Assembly: GCA_934202965.1 (NCBI GenBank)
Contig: CAKPYN010000002.1
Coordinates: forward strand, 62,001 to 126,000
Length of the DNA stretch: 64,000 nt
Source: an uncultured Megasphaera sp.
GTDB lineage: Bacteria > Bacillota > Negativicutes > Veillonellales > Megasphaeraceae
Direction of reading: 5' to 3'
Below, in pieces: positions 42,198 to 50,833 of this stretch; position 1 is the stretch's first letter, and each line of letters begins with the position of its first letter. A model generated the notes under the pieces. The model saw nothing but the letters and a program-made list of their open reading frames with translations. It was not told the DNA's origin and searched no databases. The position numbers and the translations under genes are program-made.

Positions 42198-43040
42198 CTA
42201 TTCATCTTTCGGTGCCGCACCGTACACGGTGTTTTCCAATACCATCATGGTCGTCACAGCTCCTACGCCACCGGGAACCGGGGTGACAGCTGCCGCAACT
42301 TGGGAGACATCATCAAAATCCACATCACCTACGGTTTTACCGTTCACGCGATTAATGCCTACATCAATCACAACAGCACCCGGCTTTATCATATCTTTTG
42401 TCACTAATCCGGCCTTTCCAACGGCGGCAATAACAATATCTGCCTGCTTAGTAAACGCCTGTAACGGTTGAGTCCGGGAATGACATATCGTTACGGTTGC
42501 ATTCCGATTCAAACATAATTGGGCCAAGGGTTTTCCTACGACATTACTGCGACCAATAAGGACAACGTGCTTTCCTGCTAGCCGTATCTGATAATAATCC
42601 AATATGGCCATAACCGCCCGTGGCGTACACGGAACAAATCCTTTTTTTCCGGTAAACAAACGAGCCGCACTGCTGTCTGTCAGTCCATCTACGTCTTTAT
42701 CCGCATCAATGCGATTCAGAATCCGCTGCGTATCAATCTGCGATGGTAACGGCATCATCGGTAAAATGCCAAATACGGCAGGCTGTGTATTCAATGTATC
42801 GATTAAAGCGAGTACTTCGTCTTCCGATACATCGGCATCGCGGTAATAAATTTCCGCTTTCAATCCTACCGAATGGGCTACTTTCTGCATTGATTTTGCA
42901 TACATGGCCGACGGTTTGTCTTCACCTACTAAAAGAATTGCTAATTCTGGCTGTATATCTTTTTTCTTCCAGGCTGCAATCTGCTGTTCTACCTGATTTC
43001 GATGAAAAGCGGCTACATCCTTACCATTTAATAGCTGCAC
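42198..43040 (-). CDS. folD: Bifunctional methylenetetrahydrofolate dehydrogenase / cyclohydrolase
   Basis: FolD interconverts 5,10-methylene- and 10-formyl-tetrahydrofolate. Signatures are PAVFGILPMMPLPSQIDTQR, VDGLTDSSAARLFTGKKGFV, and GRSNVVGKPLAQL, the Rossmann NADP site. CHSRTQPL and GINRVNGKTVGDVDFDDV then PVPGGVGAVTTMMVLENT close the fold. An ATG at 43046 is only one base from AGGAGG, while the GTG two codons later (MQLLNGKDVAAF) is seven bases away, so I favour the GTG. It follows the penicillin-binding protein gene. Confidence 0.93.
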   Translation of the reverse strand: MQLLNGKDVAAFHRNQVEQQIAAWKKKDIQPELAILLVGEDKPSAMYAKSMQKVAHSVGLKAEIYYRDADVSEDEVLALIDTLNTQPAVFGILPMMPLPSQIDTQRILNRIDADKDVDGLTDSSAARLFTGKKGFVPCTPRAVMAILDYYQIRLAGKHVVLIGRSNVVGKPLAQLCLNRNATVTICHSRTQPLQAFTKQADIVIAAVGKAGLVTKDMIKPGAVVIDVGINRVNGKTVGDVDFDDVSQVAAAVTPVPGGVGAVTTMMVLENTVYGAAPKDE

Positions 43041-43051
43041 ATCCATTCCTC

Positions 43052-45043
43052 CTAACGCATAAATGTTACTGTAACATTACTTCCCGGCGCAGCATATGTA
43101 CCTGCTGCCGGATATTGATGCACGGCACGACCCGTGCCATTGGGTACGAAACCAAGATTTGCCCTGTCCAGCCAATCATTGACTTCGCGAGTATCCCAGC
43201 CTATAAACGAAGGTATCCATACACCGTCGCTAGTACGCTGCACTTCCGGAATAACATGCTGTTTTTTCGGTGCTTCTTTAGGAAGATGTGCCAGTTGCCG
43301 TTCTATAGGTTGGGATGGCCGAATACCTTTATAATGAACAATTTCCGTCATCATATCTTTAAATACAGGGGCTGCGACCTGCGCGCCATAAAATACGCCG
43401 TTAGGATTATCTACGACAATCAGCACCACGTACTGAGGGTCTTCCAACGGGCCAAATCCCATGAAGGAAGCAATGTACTGTCCTTCGGCATAGCCGGGGC
43501 GGTCATGATTAATGCGCTGTGCCGTTCCTGTTTTCCCGCAGAATGTATAGCCATCTATTTTCGCATTTTTCCCGCCGCCGGAATTAATTTCTTCTGACAA
43601 GATTTTGCTGATAGTCTGCGCCGTTTCTTCCCGAATAGGCTGACCGATTTCTTGGGGATCTTTCTTTTCATACACAGAGCCGTCAGGATTGTCAATTTCT
43701 TTAATTAAAAATGGCTTCATCATATGGCCCTTATTGGCAAGGGCACCAAATGCCTGCACCATCTGCAGCGGCGTAACGGCAATACTCTGCCCAAATGACA
43801 TGGCAGCGACATCTACTGAGCTCATATCTTTCGGATTAAACAAGATACCCTCTTGTTCTCCCGGCAGCCCAATGCCCGTTGGTTTGCCAAAGCCAAATCG
43901 TTCGGCATATTCCGTCAACGTTTCACCTCCGGTAGTCAGCCCTAATTCAACCATACCGGTATTAATCGAAAATTTTAAAATATCTGTCAGCGTTACATTA
44001 CCCAATCCTTTTTTATCCCAGTTATAAAATGTTCTGTCTGCTACTTGAATATGACCTACATCATGATAGATGCGATGCTCATCCCATTTTCCGGAATCGA
44101 CACCTGCGGCAGCCATAATCGGCTTAAATGTCGAACCCGGTTCATAGGAATTGACAACGGCCCGATTTTTATAGGTATTCTGATTGCCTTTATAATATTC
44201 ATTCGGATCAAAATTAGGACGACTTGCCATTGCCAATATTTCCCCTGTTTTGGGATCCATAATGATAATGGCTGCCCCTTCCGGATGATTGCGCTGCATC
44301 ACGCCGTCCAAATTTTTTTCAGCAATGTATTGGATGGTACTATCAATCGTCAGCTGGACAGACCGTTCTTTATCCGGCAGCATATGATCGACAGCCGAAT
44401 TCACTACCGGAATCGTATGCGTAGTCGCTCGCAATTGTTGTGACTGCAGACTGCTTTTGATGGTATCATTTAATACCATTTCCAGACCATCCATTCCTTC
44501 TCCCTCTTGATTGACAAACCCCAACAGCTGAGAAGCCAAGGAACCATTGGGATATAAGCGATGATTTTCCGTGGTAAATTTAATCCCTATCAAATTCTGT
44601 TTTTTTATGATTTTCTTTACTTCATCGGCTTTGTCATGGTCCATGAGCCGTTCTAATGAAACGTAGGCTGTATCTTTTTCCTGTAATCTAGCTTCAATTT
44701 CCGGTTCTGTAATTTTTAAATACGGTGCTAAAATATGGGCTATTTCTTTGGGCGTTTTCGCCGATTTAGCAACCATAACCGGATCGCAGTATAACGACTT
44801 GGCGTCTTCACTAATCGCCAAAATCTTGCCGTTGCGGTCGTAAATCGTTCCCCGCGGGGATTGCTGCACTTGTTTATTTGCATTTTGCGTATTTAATTTT
44901 CCCCAATAAAAATCATATTGCACAACCTGCAAAAGAATCATCCAGCCTATTAATAGCAGAAAAACAGCTAAAAACGCGACCTTACATAGTCGCATTCTAT
45001 GCTTTACCGTCGGTTCTTTTTTATTTTTTTTATGAATCATCAT
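43052..45043 (-). CDS. Class B penicillin-binding protein with C-terminal PASTA domain
   Basis: A peptidoglycan transpeptidase of the FtsI/SpoVD type. One membrane helix (about residues 21-42) anchors it. The dimerisation domain contains RGTIYDRNGKILAIS. The transpeptidase has SxxK at S304TFK307, SxN at S359IN361 and KTG at 504-506. A single PASTA domain (about residues 606-663, starting with VWIPSFIGWDTREVNDWL) ends the protein, as in SpoVD-like PBPs. It lies between cca and folD, apart from a division gene cluster. Septal or spore role cannot be told from the sequence, so no symbol is given. Confidence 0.9.
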   Translation of the reverse strand: MMIHKKNKKEPTVKHRMRLCKVAFLAVFLLLIGWMILLQVVQYDFYWGKLNTQNANKQVQQSPRGTIYDRNGKILAISEDAKSLYCDPVMVAKSAKTPKEIAHILAPYLKITEPEIEARLQEKDTAYVSLERLMDHDKADEVKKIIKKQNLIGIKFTTENHRLYPNGSLASQLLGFVNQEGEGMDGLEMVLNDTIKSSLQSQQLRATTHTIPVVNSAVDHMLPDKERSVQLTIDSTIQYIAEKNLDGVMQRNHPEGAAIIIMDPKTGEILAMASRPNFDPNEYYKGNQNTYKNRAVVNSYEPGSTFKPIMAAAGVDSGKWDEHRIYHDVGHIQVADRTFYNWDKKGLGNVTLTDILKFSINTGMVELGLTTGGETLTEYAERFGFGKPTGIGLPGEQEGILFNPKDMSSVDVAAMSFGQSIAVTPLQMVQAFGALANKGHMMKPFLIKEIDNPDGSVYEKKDPQEIGQPIREETAQTISKILSEEINSGGGKNAKIDGYTFCGKTGTAQRINHDRPGYAEGQYIASFMGFGPLEDPQYVVLIVVDNPNGVFYGAQVAAPVFKDMMTEIVHYKGIRPSQPIERQLAHLPKEAPKKQHVIPEVQRTSDGVWIPSFIGWDTREVNDWLDRANLGFVPNGTGRAVHQYPAAGTYAAPGSNVTVTFMR

Positions 45044-45046
45044 GAG

Positions 45047-46465
45047 TTATTCTCCATTATGACGCATATACCATTTTTTCGCAGCTTCTGCCAACACATC
45101 GCCTTCATTCGGTAATTCTTGATTTTGTACCCGTTTTAACAACACACGCAGACACATTCCTGTCTGCCGCTGGCATATATCAGGAATTCGTTTGTCATAC
45201 TGTAAATCTTTTGTACTGACAGGCATTTTTATTGCCAGTTCCTTCATATATTCCCCAAAAGAAACGGTACCACTCGTATCCGCTTCGGCATGACCGCATC
45301 CCAGTACATCGCCGCAAGCCAGCACTGTTGCCTGATGTACGGCTTCTACTAATTCAGCCGTCCGATGAAAGGGTCCTTCCAAAGCTTCCCGGCGCAGCCA
45401 TTTTTCTACATTACCTAAGCCCGTATTAGCAAAATAGTGAAATTTCATATGCGTTTTTACCAGCCAGGCAATTCGTTTCGCAAACTGCGGATTTTTATGC
45501 CAGCGCAGCAAAATGGCTTCTGCCAGTTCCGCACCTTTGTCATCATGTCCGTAATCCGTATAGCGTCCTTTATGTATGCCCCGAATTCCCGGCAGGCCCT
45601 TGGCTATATCATGAAATAACGCGGCATAGCGAATTGTTAAATCAGGCGGCGTATTGGCAATGACCGCCAGCGTATGAAACCACGCGTCAAATACATGAAA
45701 CGGCTTGGACTGCGGCGTATTGGGCAAATGACTGCATTCAGGCAAAATGGGAATTTCTTCGTACTGTCCGTTTTCTTTACGGCGGCAGCTGCAGTCTCCC
45801 AAGCCGGAACGCACTAATATATCGAGACCTTTATAGGCTGCCTTCGTTACCATGAGCCGATCTAATTCCTGCATCACCCGCTCTAAGGATAAGCCGGATA
45901 CTTTATCAAACGCTGTCGGCATAGCCCGCGTTAGCTCTTTCACCGGTAAAAAGTCAAGTTGTCCCGTAAACCGGCACGCCCGAAATAACCGCAGCGCATC
46001 TTCTTGAAATCGCTTTTTAGGGTTTCCCACAGTAACTAGTTGTTTCTTCTTGATGTCTTTTTGACCGCCAACATAATCATATATTTGCCCGTCTCGATCC
46101 ATCGCCATGGCATTGACTGTAAAATCACGGCGTTGTACATCTTCCTGGAGCGTATCGGCATACCACACGCGTTCCGGCCGATGACTGTCCGTACCATACG
46201 CTTCTCCCCGAAACGAAGCCGTTTCCACTGTCAAGCCATCGACGACCAACACGACGATGCCAAAACGTTCCCCTTGTATTTCTACGGTATGCCATCCTTG
46301 AGACTCTGCTATCTGCCGGATTTCTTTCGGTCTGGCCGACGTCGTTACATCATAATCATGAGGCTGCCGCTTCATCAACAAATCCCGTACAGCACCACCC
46401 ACGATATAGGCTTCAAAGCCATTTTCATTCAATGCGTTTAATACGCTTCGTACTCTAGGTTCCAC
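45047..46465 (-). CDS. cca: CCA tRNA nucleotidyltransferase / poly(A) polymerase family
   Basis: The enzyme adds or repairs the 3' CCA of tRNAs. The nucleotidyltransferase core starts YIVGGAVRDLLMKRQPHDYD (catalytic DxD) and goes on with RRDFTVNAMAMD and RFQEDALRLFRACRF, the class II signatures. An HD domain in the second half (YAALFHDIAKG, YGHDDKGAELAEAILLRWHK) probably acts as a phosphatase or phosphodiesterase. At 472 residues it fits the HD-containing family. The first gene of cca-pbp-folD, preceded by its own gap. Confidence 0.9.
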   Translation of the reverse strand: MEPRVRSVLNALNENGFEAYIVGGAVRDLLMKRQPHDYDVTTSARPKEIRQIAESQGWHTVEIQGERFGIVVLVVDGLTVETASFRGEAYGTDSHRPERVWYADTLQEDVQRRDFTVNAMAMDRDGQIYDYVGGQKDIKKKQLVTVGNPKKRFQEDALRLFRACRFTGQLDFLPVKELTRAMPTAFDKVSGLSLERVMQELDRLMVTKAAYKGLDILVRSGLGDCSCRRKENGQYEEIPILPECSHLPNTPQSKPFHVFDAWFHTLAVIANTPPDLTIRYAALFHDIAKGLPGIRGIHKGRYTDYGHDDKGAELAEAILLRWHKNPQFAKRIAWLVKTHMKFHYFANTGLGNVEKWLRREALEGPFHRTAELVEAVHQATVLACGDVLGCGHAEADTSGTVSFGEYMKELAIKMPVSTKDLQYDKRIPDICQRQTGMCLRVLLKRVQNQELPNEGDVLAEAAKKWYMRHNGE

Positions 46466-46590
46466 GTCAGCCCCTCCTTTATGTTACAAATTGGCAATAC
46501 AATATTATACCACGATTCCGACAGCCTGAGTAGCAACAACTTCAGTAAATGAAACAGCTATGACATCTGTCCACGGTCACCAACCTATGC

Positions 46591-46596
46591 TATACT
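46591..46596 (+). promoter_or_regulatory. Extended -10 of cobO
   Basis: TGC-TATACT (46588-46596), 41 nt before the cobO ATG. No clear -35 and no cobalamin riboswitch is visible in the leader. Confidence 0.45.
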
Positions 46597-46636
46597 TATA
46601 GCGTATACGCAGATATATCATACAGGAGGCGTTCTC

Positions 46637-47167
46637 ATGGTAGATACGGGATTTATTCATATATATTGCGGTGACGGCAAGGGAAAAACTACCGCTGCCA
46701 TCGGCTTAACGATTCGCTGTGCCGGCCGCGGCGGTCAAGTGCTGTTCTGCCAATTTCTCAAATCAAGGCCTACAGGGGAATTGAATATATTACAAACCCT
46801 GCCAACCGTCACCGTATTGCGCAGCCAAGGTATATCCAAATTTACCTTTCAAATGGCGCCTGCCGAATTAGCAGAAACCAAGCAACGGCAAGAACAATTT
46901 TTTACGCAAATCATTGAACGCTGCCGCAAAGAACCACCTCACATGCTTGTATTGGATGAAATTCTTTCAGCCTGCAAGCTCCATCTGCTATCCGAATCGG
47001 ATATACTGGATTTTTTACACCATAAACCGGCTATGACTGAAATTATTCTTACCGGACGCGATCCTTCACCGGCTTTGCTGCATACTGCCGATTATGTATC
47101 CGAAATATGCAAACGTAAACACCCTTATGACCGAGGCATTACAGCCCGCTTAGGAATTGAAGAATAA
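46637..47167 (+). CDS. cobO: Cob(I)yrinic acid a,c-diamide adenosyltransferase
   Basis: CobO/BtuR transfers the adenosyl group of ATP to cob(I)alamin precursors. The P-loop is IYCGDGKGKTTAAIGL at residues 9-24. HMLVLDEILSACKLHLLSES and EIILTGRDPSPALLHTADYV with KHPYDRGITARLGIEE are the family signatures. The 176-residue length is typical. AGGAGG precedes the ATG. It complements the cobU-cobS-cobC group at 12-14 kb. The next gene, an amidohydrolase, starts 19 nt after its stop, so they are likely one operon. Confidence 0.93.
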   Translation: MVDTGFIHIYCGDGKGKTTAAIGLTIRCAGRGGQVLFCQFLKSRPTGELNILQTLPTVTVLRSQGISKFTFQMAPAELAETKQRQEQFFTQIIERCRKEPPHMLVLDEILSACKLHLLSESDILDFLHHKPAMTEIILTGRDPSPALLHTADYVSEICKRKHPYDRGITARLGIEE

Positions 47168-47186
47168 ACTCAAAGGAGATGTTAAT

Positions 47187-48449
47187 ATGTTAGAATCCGT
47201 ATTATCTGCTGTCCAGCAAAATCAAGCAGAACTCATCACCATTCGCCGCCACTGCCACGAATATCCGGAATTATCCTGCCACGAAACACAGACACTGGCG
47301 TATATTCAAGAAAAACTCACGACCTATAGCATTGCTCACCGTTACATCGATAAAGGCGGTATTATCGCCTGGATAGACGGCAGCGCTCCCGGCAAAACGC
47401 TGCTGCTTCGAGCCGATATTGACGCCCTTCCTATTGAAGAAGGAGAAACGAATTTATCCTGCCACCGTGTGTGCCGTTCACGCAACAAAGGTGTCATGCA
47501 TGCGTGCGGTCATGACGGCCATATGGCCATGCTCCTTACGGCCGGAAAACTACTACAGCAATGGAAAGATCGCTGGCAAGGCCGTATTATTCTCATGTTT
47601 GAACAAGGTGAAGAAGAATCAGGCCCCCTTCCTTATTTACTGCAGTTTTTGGAAAAAGAAAGCGGCTGGCATATTGACGGATGTTATGCTACCCATGTCC
47701 GCTGGGACATTCCGACTGGGAAAATCGCCGTTTGCCATGAAGCACCGATGGCCGGCGGCTTCGGCTTTGAAATCGAGCTCAAAGGCCATGGCGGTCATGG
47801 ATCCCGTCCAGATTTAGTGCAGAGCCCGATTGATTGTTTTCATTCATTCTATAGTGATTTACAGGCCTTGCGCATGCGCACCGTATCTCCGCTCAACGGG
47901 CTGACTGTTTCCATCGGCTCCCTGCACAGCGGCACGACCCTCAATGTCATTCCGGATACGTTAACCTTTTCCGGAACGAGTCGTTTCTTTAGTTACGACC
48001 ATGCAGGCAAACGTTTTTATGAGGAATTTTTGCATATCCTAAAAAATGCCTGTGACACCTATCAATGTTCCTATGGAATCAAACATCTGCTGAAACCATT
48101 ATTTGAAGTACACAATGATCCCCATTGCGTTGCTCTCGCAGAACAAGCGATTACCGCCAGTATGGGGAAAGACGTATTATATTCCTGCACGCCCTGGATG
48201 GCGTCAGAATCTTTTGCCATTACGACGCGGCTCTATCCGGGCGTGCTGACCTTTACAGGAATCGCTAACCCGGCAAAAGGATGCGGCGGCAATCATCATA
48301 CACCCGAATTTGACTTGGACGAAGACGGCCTTATCTATGGTGCCGCTGCCTGCATCAGCTATGCTCTCACCTTCCTAAAGGATACGACGCCTATCGATTT
48401 TACGCGGCCTGACGAACCGTTTGATGAACTGATTCAACATAATATATAA
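47187..48449 (+). CDS. M20 family amidohydrolase
   Basis: A 420-residue metalloaminoacylase of the M20D (IAA-amino acid hydrolase, hippurate hydrolase) type. Metal ligands are in HACGHDGHMAMLL (two His, one Asp) and LMFEQGEEESGPLP (two Glu). Further on are a His in NHHTPEFDLDEDGL and the dimerisation lid region GHGGHGSRPD. ATG 47187 follows AAAGGAG; an earlier start inside cobO is not needed. The substrate is unknown; M20D enzymes deacylate N-acyl amino acids. Confidence 0.88.
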   Translation: MLESVLSAVQQNQAELITIRRHCHEYPELSCHETQTLAYIQEKLTTYSIAHRYIDKGGIIAWIDGSAPGKTLLLRADIDALPIEEGETNLSCHRVCRSRNKGVMHACGHDGHMAMLLTAGKLLQQWKDRWQGRIILMFEQGEEESGPLPYLLQFLEKESGWHIDGCYATHVRWDIPTGKIAVCHEAPMAGGFGFEIELKGHGGHGSRPDLVQSPIDCFHSFYSDLQALRMRTVSPLNGLTVSIGSLHSGTTLNVIPDTLTFSGTSRFFSYDHAGKRFYEEFLHILKNACDTYQCSYGIKHLLKPLFEVHNDPHCVALAEQAITASMGKDVLYSCTPWMASESFAITTRLYPGVLTFTGIANPAKGCGGNHHTPEFDLDEDGLIYGAAACISYALTFLKDTTPIDFTRPDEPFDELIQHNI

Positions 48450-48475
48450 TATCGATATACCGTGCTTTATAAAAC

Positions 48476-48514
48476 AACGAACTACAAAACAACCAATCCG
48501 TTTTGTAGTTCGTT
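48476..48514 (+). terminator. Intrinsic terminator after the amidohydrolase gene
   Basis: AACGAACTACAAAAC / GTTTTGTAGTTCGTT, a perfect 15-bp stem with a 9-nt loop, 27 nt after the stop. The tail TGTCGTTTGTTGTTTG is T-rich but interrupted. Confidence 0.65.
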
Positions 48515-48612
48515 TGTCGTTTGTTGTTTGTCGAAAAACGCTCCAACTGATAAAAACACACCCTCTGCAAAATAAAAGTGTAAAAAATAATTTTCTATGA
48601 CTAACATTATGC
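48515..48612. other. Intergenic stretch before repeat copy D
   Basis: About 100 bases between the amidohydrolase terminator and copy D. Nothing recognisable. The whole gene-free gap runs from 48450 to 48775 and contains the terminator hairpin, this stretch, copy D and a short tail. Confidence 0.4.
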
Positions 48613-48745
48613 AAAAAAAGGTTGTGACAAAATGAAAATTTTAATTCATTTTGTCACAACCTTTTTTGCTGTTCATTTCTTCAAACTACAAACCAAAAAC
48701 TACAAACTGATAAAGAAAGCGCGTTGTATATGACAAGAAAAAATC
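48613..48745 (+). repeat. Dispersed palindromic repeat, copy D (shortened)
   Basis: Hairpin 48613-48667 (GGTTGTGAC / GTCACAACC, continuing AAAATGAA / TTCATTTT) has AAAAAA before and TTTTTT after the stem, so it works as a terminator in both directions. After it TTCATTTCTTCAAACT, GATAAAGAAA and TTGTATATGACAAG match the tail of the other copies; the middle part with TGTCATACCATT is missing. It lies between an amidohydrolase gene and a convergent MFS gene. Confidence 0.7.
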
Positions 48746-48775
48746 TGATGTTACCGTCCCTTTGCTGTCATACGA

Positions 48776-49972
48776 TTATTTTTTATGGGTCGGATAAATC
48801 ATGCCATAAAACGTCAGCAGTGCGCCAACTTCACCTACAACCATTACAATCCCCATGGGAATAGCTGTATAGCTGCCGGCAATACCGACAACCGGAGCCA
48901 TAACGGCACCGGAAATCATCGAGAAGAAGCCGATAAGAGCCGATGCACTGCCGGCATTTCTACCTTGGGACTGCATAGCTAGAGAAAAACTGCTCGTTGC
49001 CATACAGGATAACGTAGAAACCGTAAAAAATAAAATGACAATAACCGCCAACAGAGGTATATGTACGATAAAGCCGGCCAATAAGAGGATACTGCCCACA
49101 ACAGCAATATACAAGGCGGTCCGTAAAATTTTCCAGTCTGCTACGCGACCGGCCAGTCGACCTGTCAAGGCACCGCTGAGCATCAGACCAATCCCGTTAA
49201 CACCAAAAATAATACTAAAGATTTGCGGCGAAACATGGTAAATATTTTGGAACACAAAGGAAGATCCGGAAATATACGCAAAAAAAGCGGCAAATCCAAA
49301 ACACTGCATGATGCAATGTCCCATAAAATACGTTTGATTGAACAATCCCTTAAACCCTTTTAGACTGGCAAAAACGCCGCCTTCTACACGACGACGCATT
49401 GAAAGGGTTTCTGTCATGACAATAGCACTGATTGTCAAGATGACACCAATCATCGTTAATAAGACAAATACGCCTTCCCATTCAAAAAAGCGCAAAATCT
49501 GTCCGCCAATGACAGGAGCAATAATCGGAGCTAATCCATTGACCAGCATTAGCATAGAAAAAAAGCGCGTCAGTGCCGGCCCTTTGCAGACATCACGGGC
49601 AATAGCTCTGGCAATGACAATGCCTGCACCACCGGAACAGCCTTGAATAAATCGAAATACTAGAAAGACGTAAATGGACTTAACAAAGACGCAGACCAGC
49701 GATGACACGGCAAAAATCAACATACCAATAATCAACGGCTTGCGGCGTCCCTTTTCATCACTGATTGGGCCGGCAACAATCTGCCCCAAAGCCATTCCGG
49801 CCATCGAAGCCGTCAGCGTCATCTGTATCATCGAAGGCATAACGCCAAAATCTTCCATCATTTCCGGCAAGGCTGGTAAATACATATCTGTCGACAAGGG
49901 AGCGATCGCTGCCAGCATTCCTAAAAAAATAGTTAATAAAGTCATCATGCGTTTACGCTGTGCTTGCGTCAT
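48776..49972 (-). CDS. Bcr/CflA family drug efflux MFS transporter
   Basis: The 398-residue protein has about twelve hydrophobic segments and the Bcr/CflA motifs: LSTDMYLPALPEMMEDFGVM near residue 30, GPISDEKGRRKPLIIGM (MFS motif A), and FIQGCSGGAGIVIARAIARD. ATG 49972 (MTQAQRKRMMTLLT) follows AAAGGAAG; the frame extends nine codons further. Family members export bicyclomycin, chloramphenicol or other small molecules; the substrate here is unknown. It follows the HAD hydrolase gene by 23 nt. Confidence 0.88.
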   Translation of the reverse strand: MTQAQRKRMMTLLTIFLGMLAAIAPLSTDMYLPALPEMMEDFGVMPSMIQMTLTASMAGMALGQIVAGPISDEKGRRKPLIIGMLIFAVSSLVCVFVKSIYVFLVFRFIQGCSGGAGIVIARAIARDVCKGPALTRFFSMLMLVNGLAPIIAPVIGGQILRFFEWEGVFVLLTMIGVILTISAIVMTETLSMRRRVEGGVFASLKGFKGLFNQTYFMGHCIMQCFGFAAFFAYISGSSFVFQNIYHVSPQIFSIIFGVNGIGLMLSGALTGRLAGRVADWKILRTALYIAVVGSILLLAGFIVHIPLLAVIVILFFTVSTLSCMATSSFSLAMQSQGRNAGSASALIGFFSMISGAVMAPVVGIAGSYTAIPMGIVMVVGEVGALLTFYGMIYPTHKK

Positions 49973-49995
49973 GTTGATATCTTCCTTTCTCATGC

Positions 49996-50649
49996 TCATG
50001 CTTGAAATAATAGCGGTACATCAGCCAAAGAATGACATGTCCGCCATGCTTTTTGCTGTACTTCCGGTGCAATTTGTACTAAATCCGGAATCCATACGGA
50101 GGGAATATGAGCCGCATCAGCTGCTAATATCCCATTTTGCGAGTCTTCCAATACAAACGCTTTTTCAGGAGCAATACCCGCTTTTTGGCATACCAGCAAA
50201 AATATATCCGGCGCCGGCTTGCCATGAACGACCTCTTCCCCGCTCTGTACGATTTGGAAAGACGGCGCAATTTCAGCCTTATGAAGCAAATAGTCAATTT
50301 GTGCACTCGGTGAAGAAGATGCTACAGCACAGGGTATCCCCTGCGTTTTCGCAAATTCCAAACACGTCAGTAACCCTGGCTTGCAGGGAACGGGCTGGGT
50401 GTGATAATAGTGCAGCTGATACGCCGTTTTTTCCTTCCAAATTTCCTGATAGGGAAATTCTTTTCCAAAAAACTCGCTAAACATCTGAATAATGCGACGA
50501 TTATCCATACCAATGACACGGCGAAACAAGGATTCCGGTATCTCATAGCCGCGCGGCCGGCACACGGCTTGCCAAGCTTTATACGAAATCGGTTCGGTAT
50601 CAAACATGGTCCCATCCATATCAAAAATAAATAATGCAGGTATATCCAT
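49996..50649 (-). CDS. HAD superfamily hydrolase, beta-phosphoglucomutase-like
   Basis: A 217-residue HAD subfamily IA enzyme. Motif I is FIFDMDGTMFDTEP (catalytic Asp residues), motif II VASSSPSAQIDYLL, motif III the Lys in HGKPAPDIFLL, and motif IV LEDSQNGILAADA. The cap is the short helical type. Members are phosphatases or phosphomutases for small sugars; the substrate cannot be assigned. A GGAGATGA precedes the ATG. It likely forms a two-gene transcript with the MFS gene. Confidence 0.88.
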   Translation of the reverse strand: MDIPALFIFDMDGTMFDTEPISYKAWQAVCRPRGYEIPESLFRRVIGMDNRRIIQMFSEFFGKEFPYQEIWKEKTAYQLHYYHTQPVPCKPGLLTCLEFAKTQGIPCAVASSSPSAQIDYLLHKAEIAPSFQIVQSGEEVVHGKPAPDIFLLVCQKAGIAPEKAFVLEDSQNGILAADAAHIPSVWIPDLVQIAPEVQQKAWRTCHSLADVPLLFQA

Positions 50650-50796
50650 CAGCTGTCATCTCCTTATATTCTTCAATAGTAGTATTATACAAAACTCAAA
50701 TTGAATTTCAAGTACCACTGAGCCATCTTTTTTATCTATTTTATTGCATTCTCAACATTTTTCTTATTTACCTCTTGTTTCTCATGCTAAGTCTGC

Positions 50797-50802
50797 TATA
50801 AT
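50797..50802 (+). promoter_or_regulatory. Extended -10 of the cation diffusion facilitator gene
   Basis: TGC-TATAAT (50794-50802), 32 nt before the ATG at 50834. Confidence 0.5.
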
Positions 50803-50833
50803 GGAGGGAATTTACAAAGCAAGGTGACTTTCT

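Noticed and set aside
42743..43597. 284-codon plus-strand frame antisense to folD and the penicillin-binding protein
   Set aside because: Its composition is that of the complement of the two real genes, and no motif was recognised.
46470..46636. Possible cobalamin riboswitch before cobO (and before cobU near 14.3 kb)
   Set aside because: Neither leader has room for the element or shows the B12-box pattern; the cobU leader is taken up by repeat copy A.
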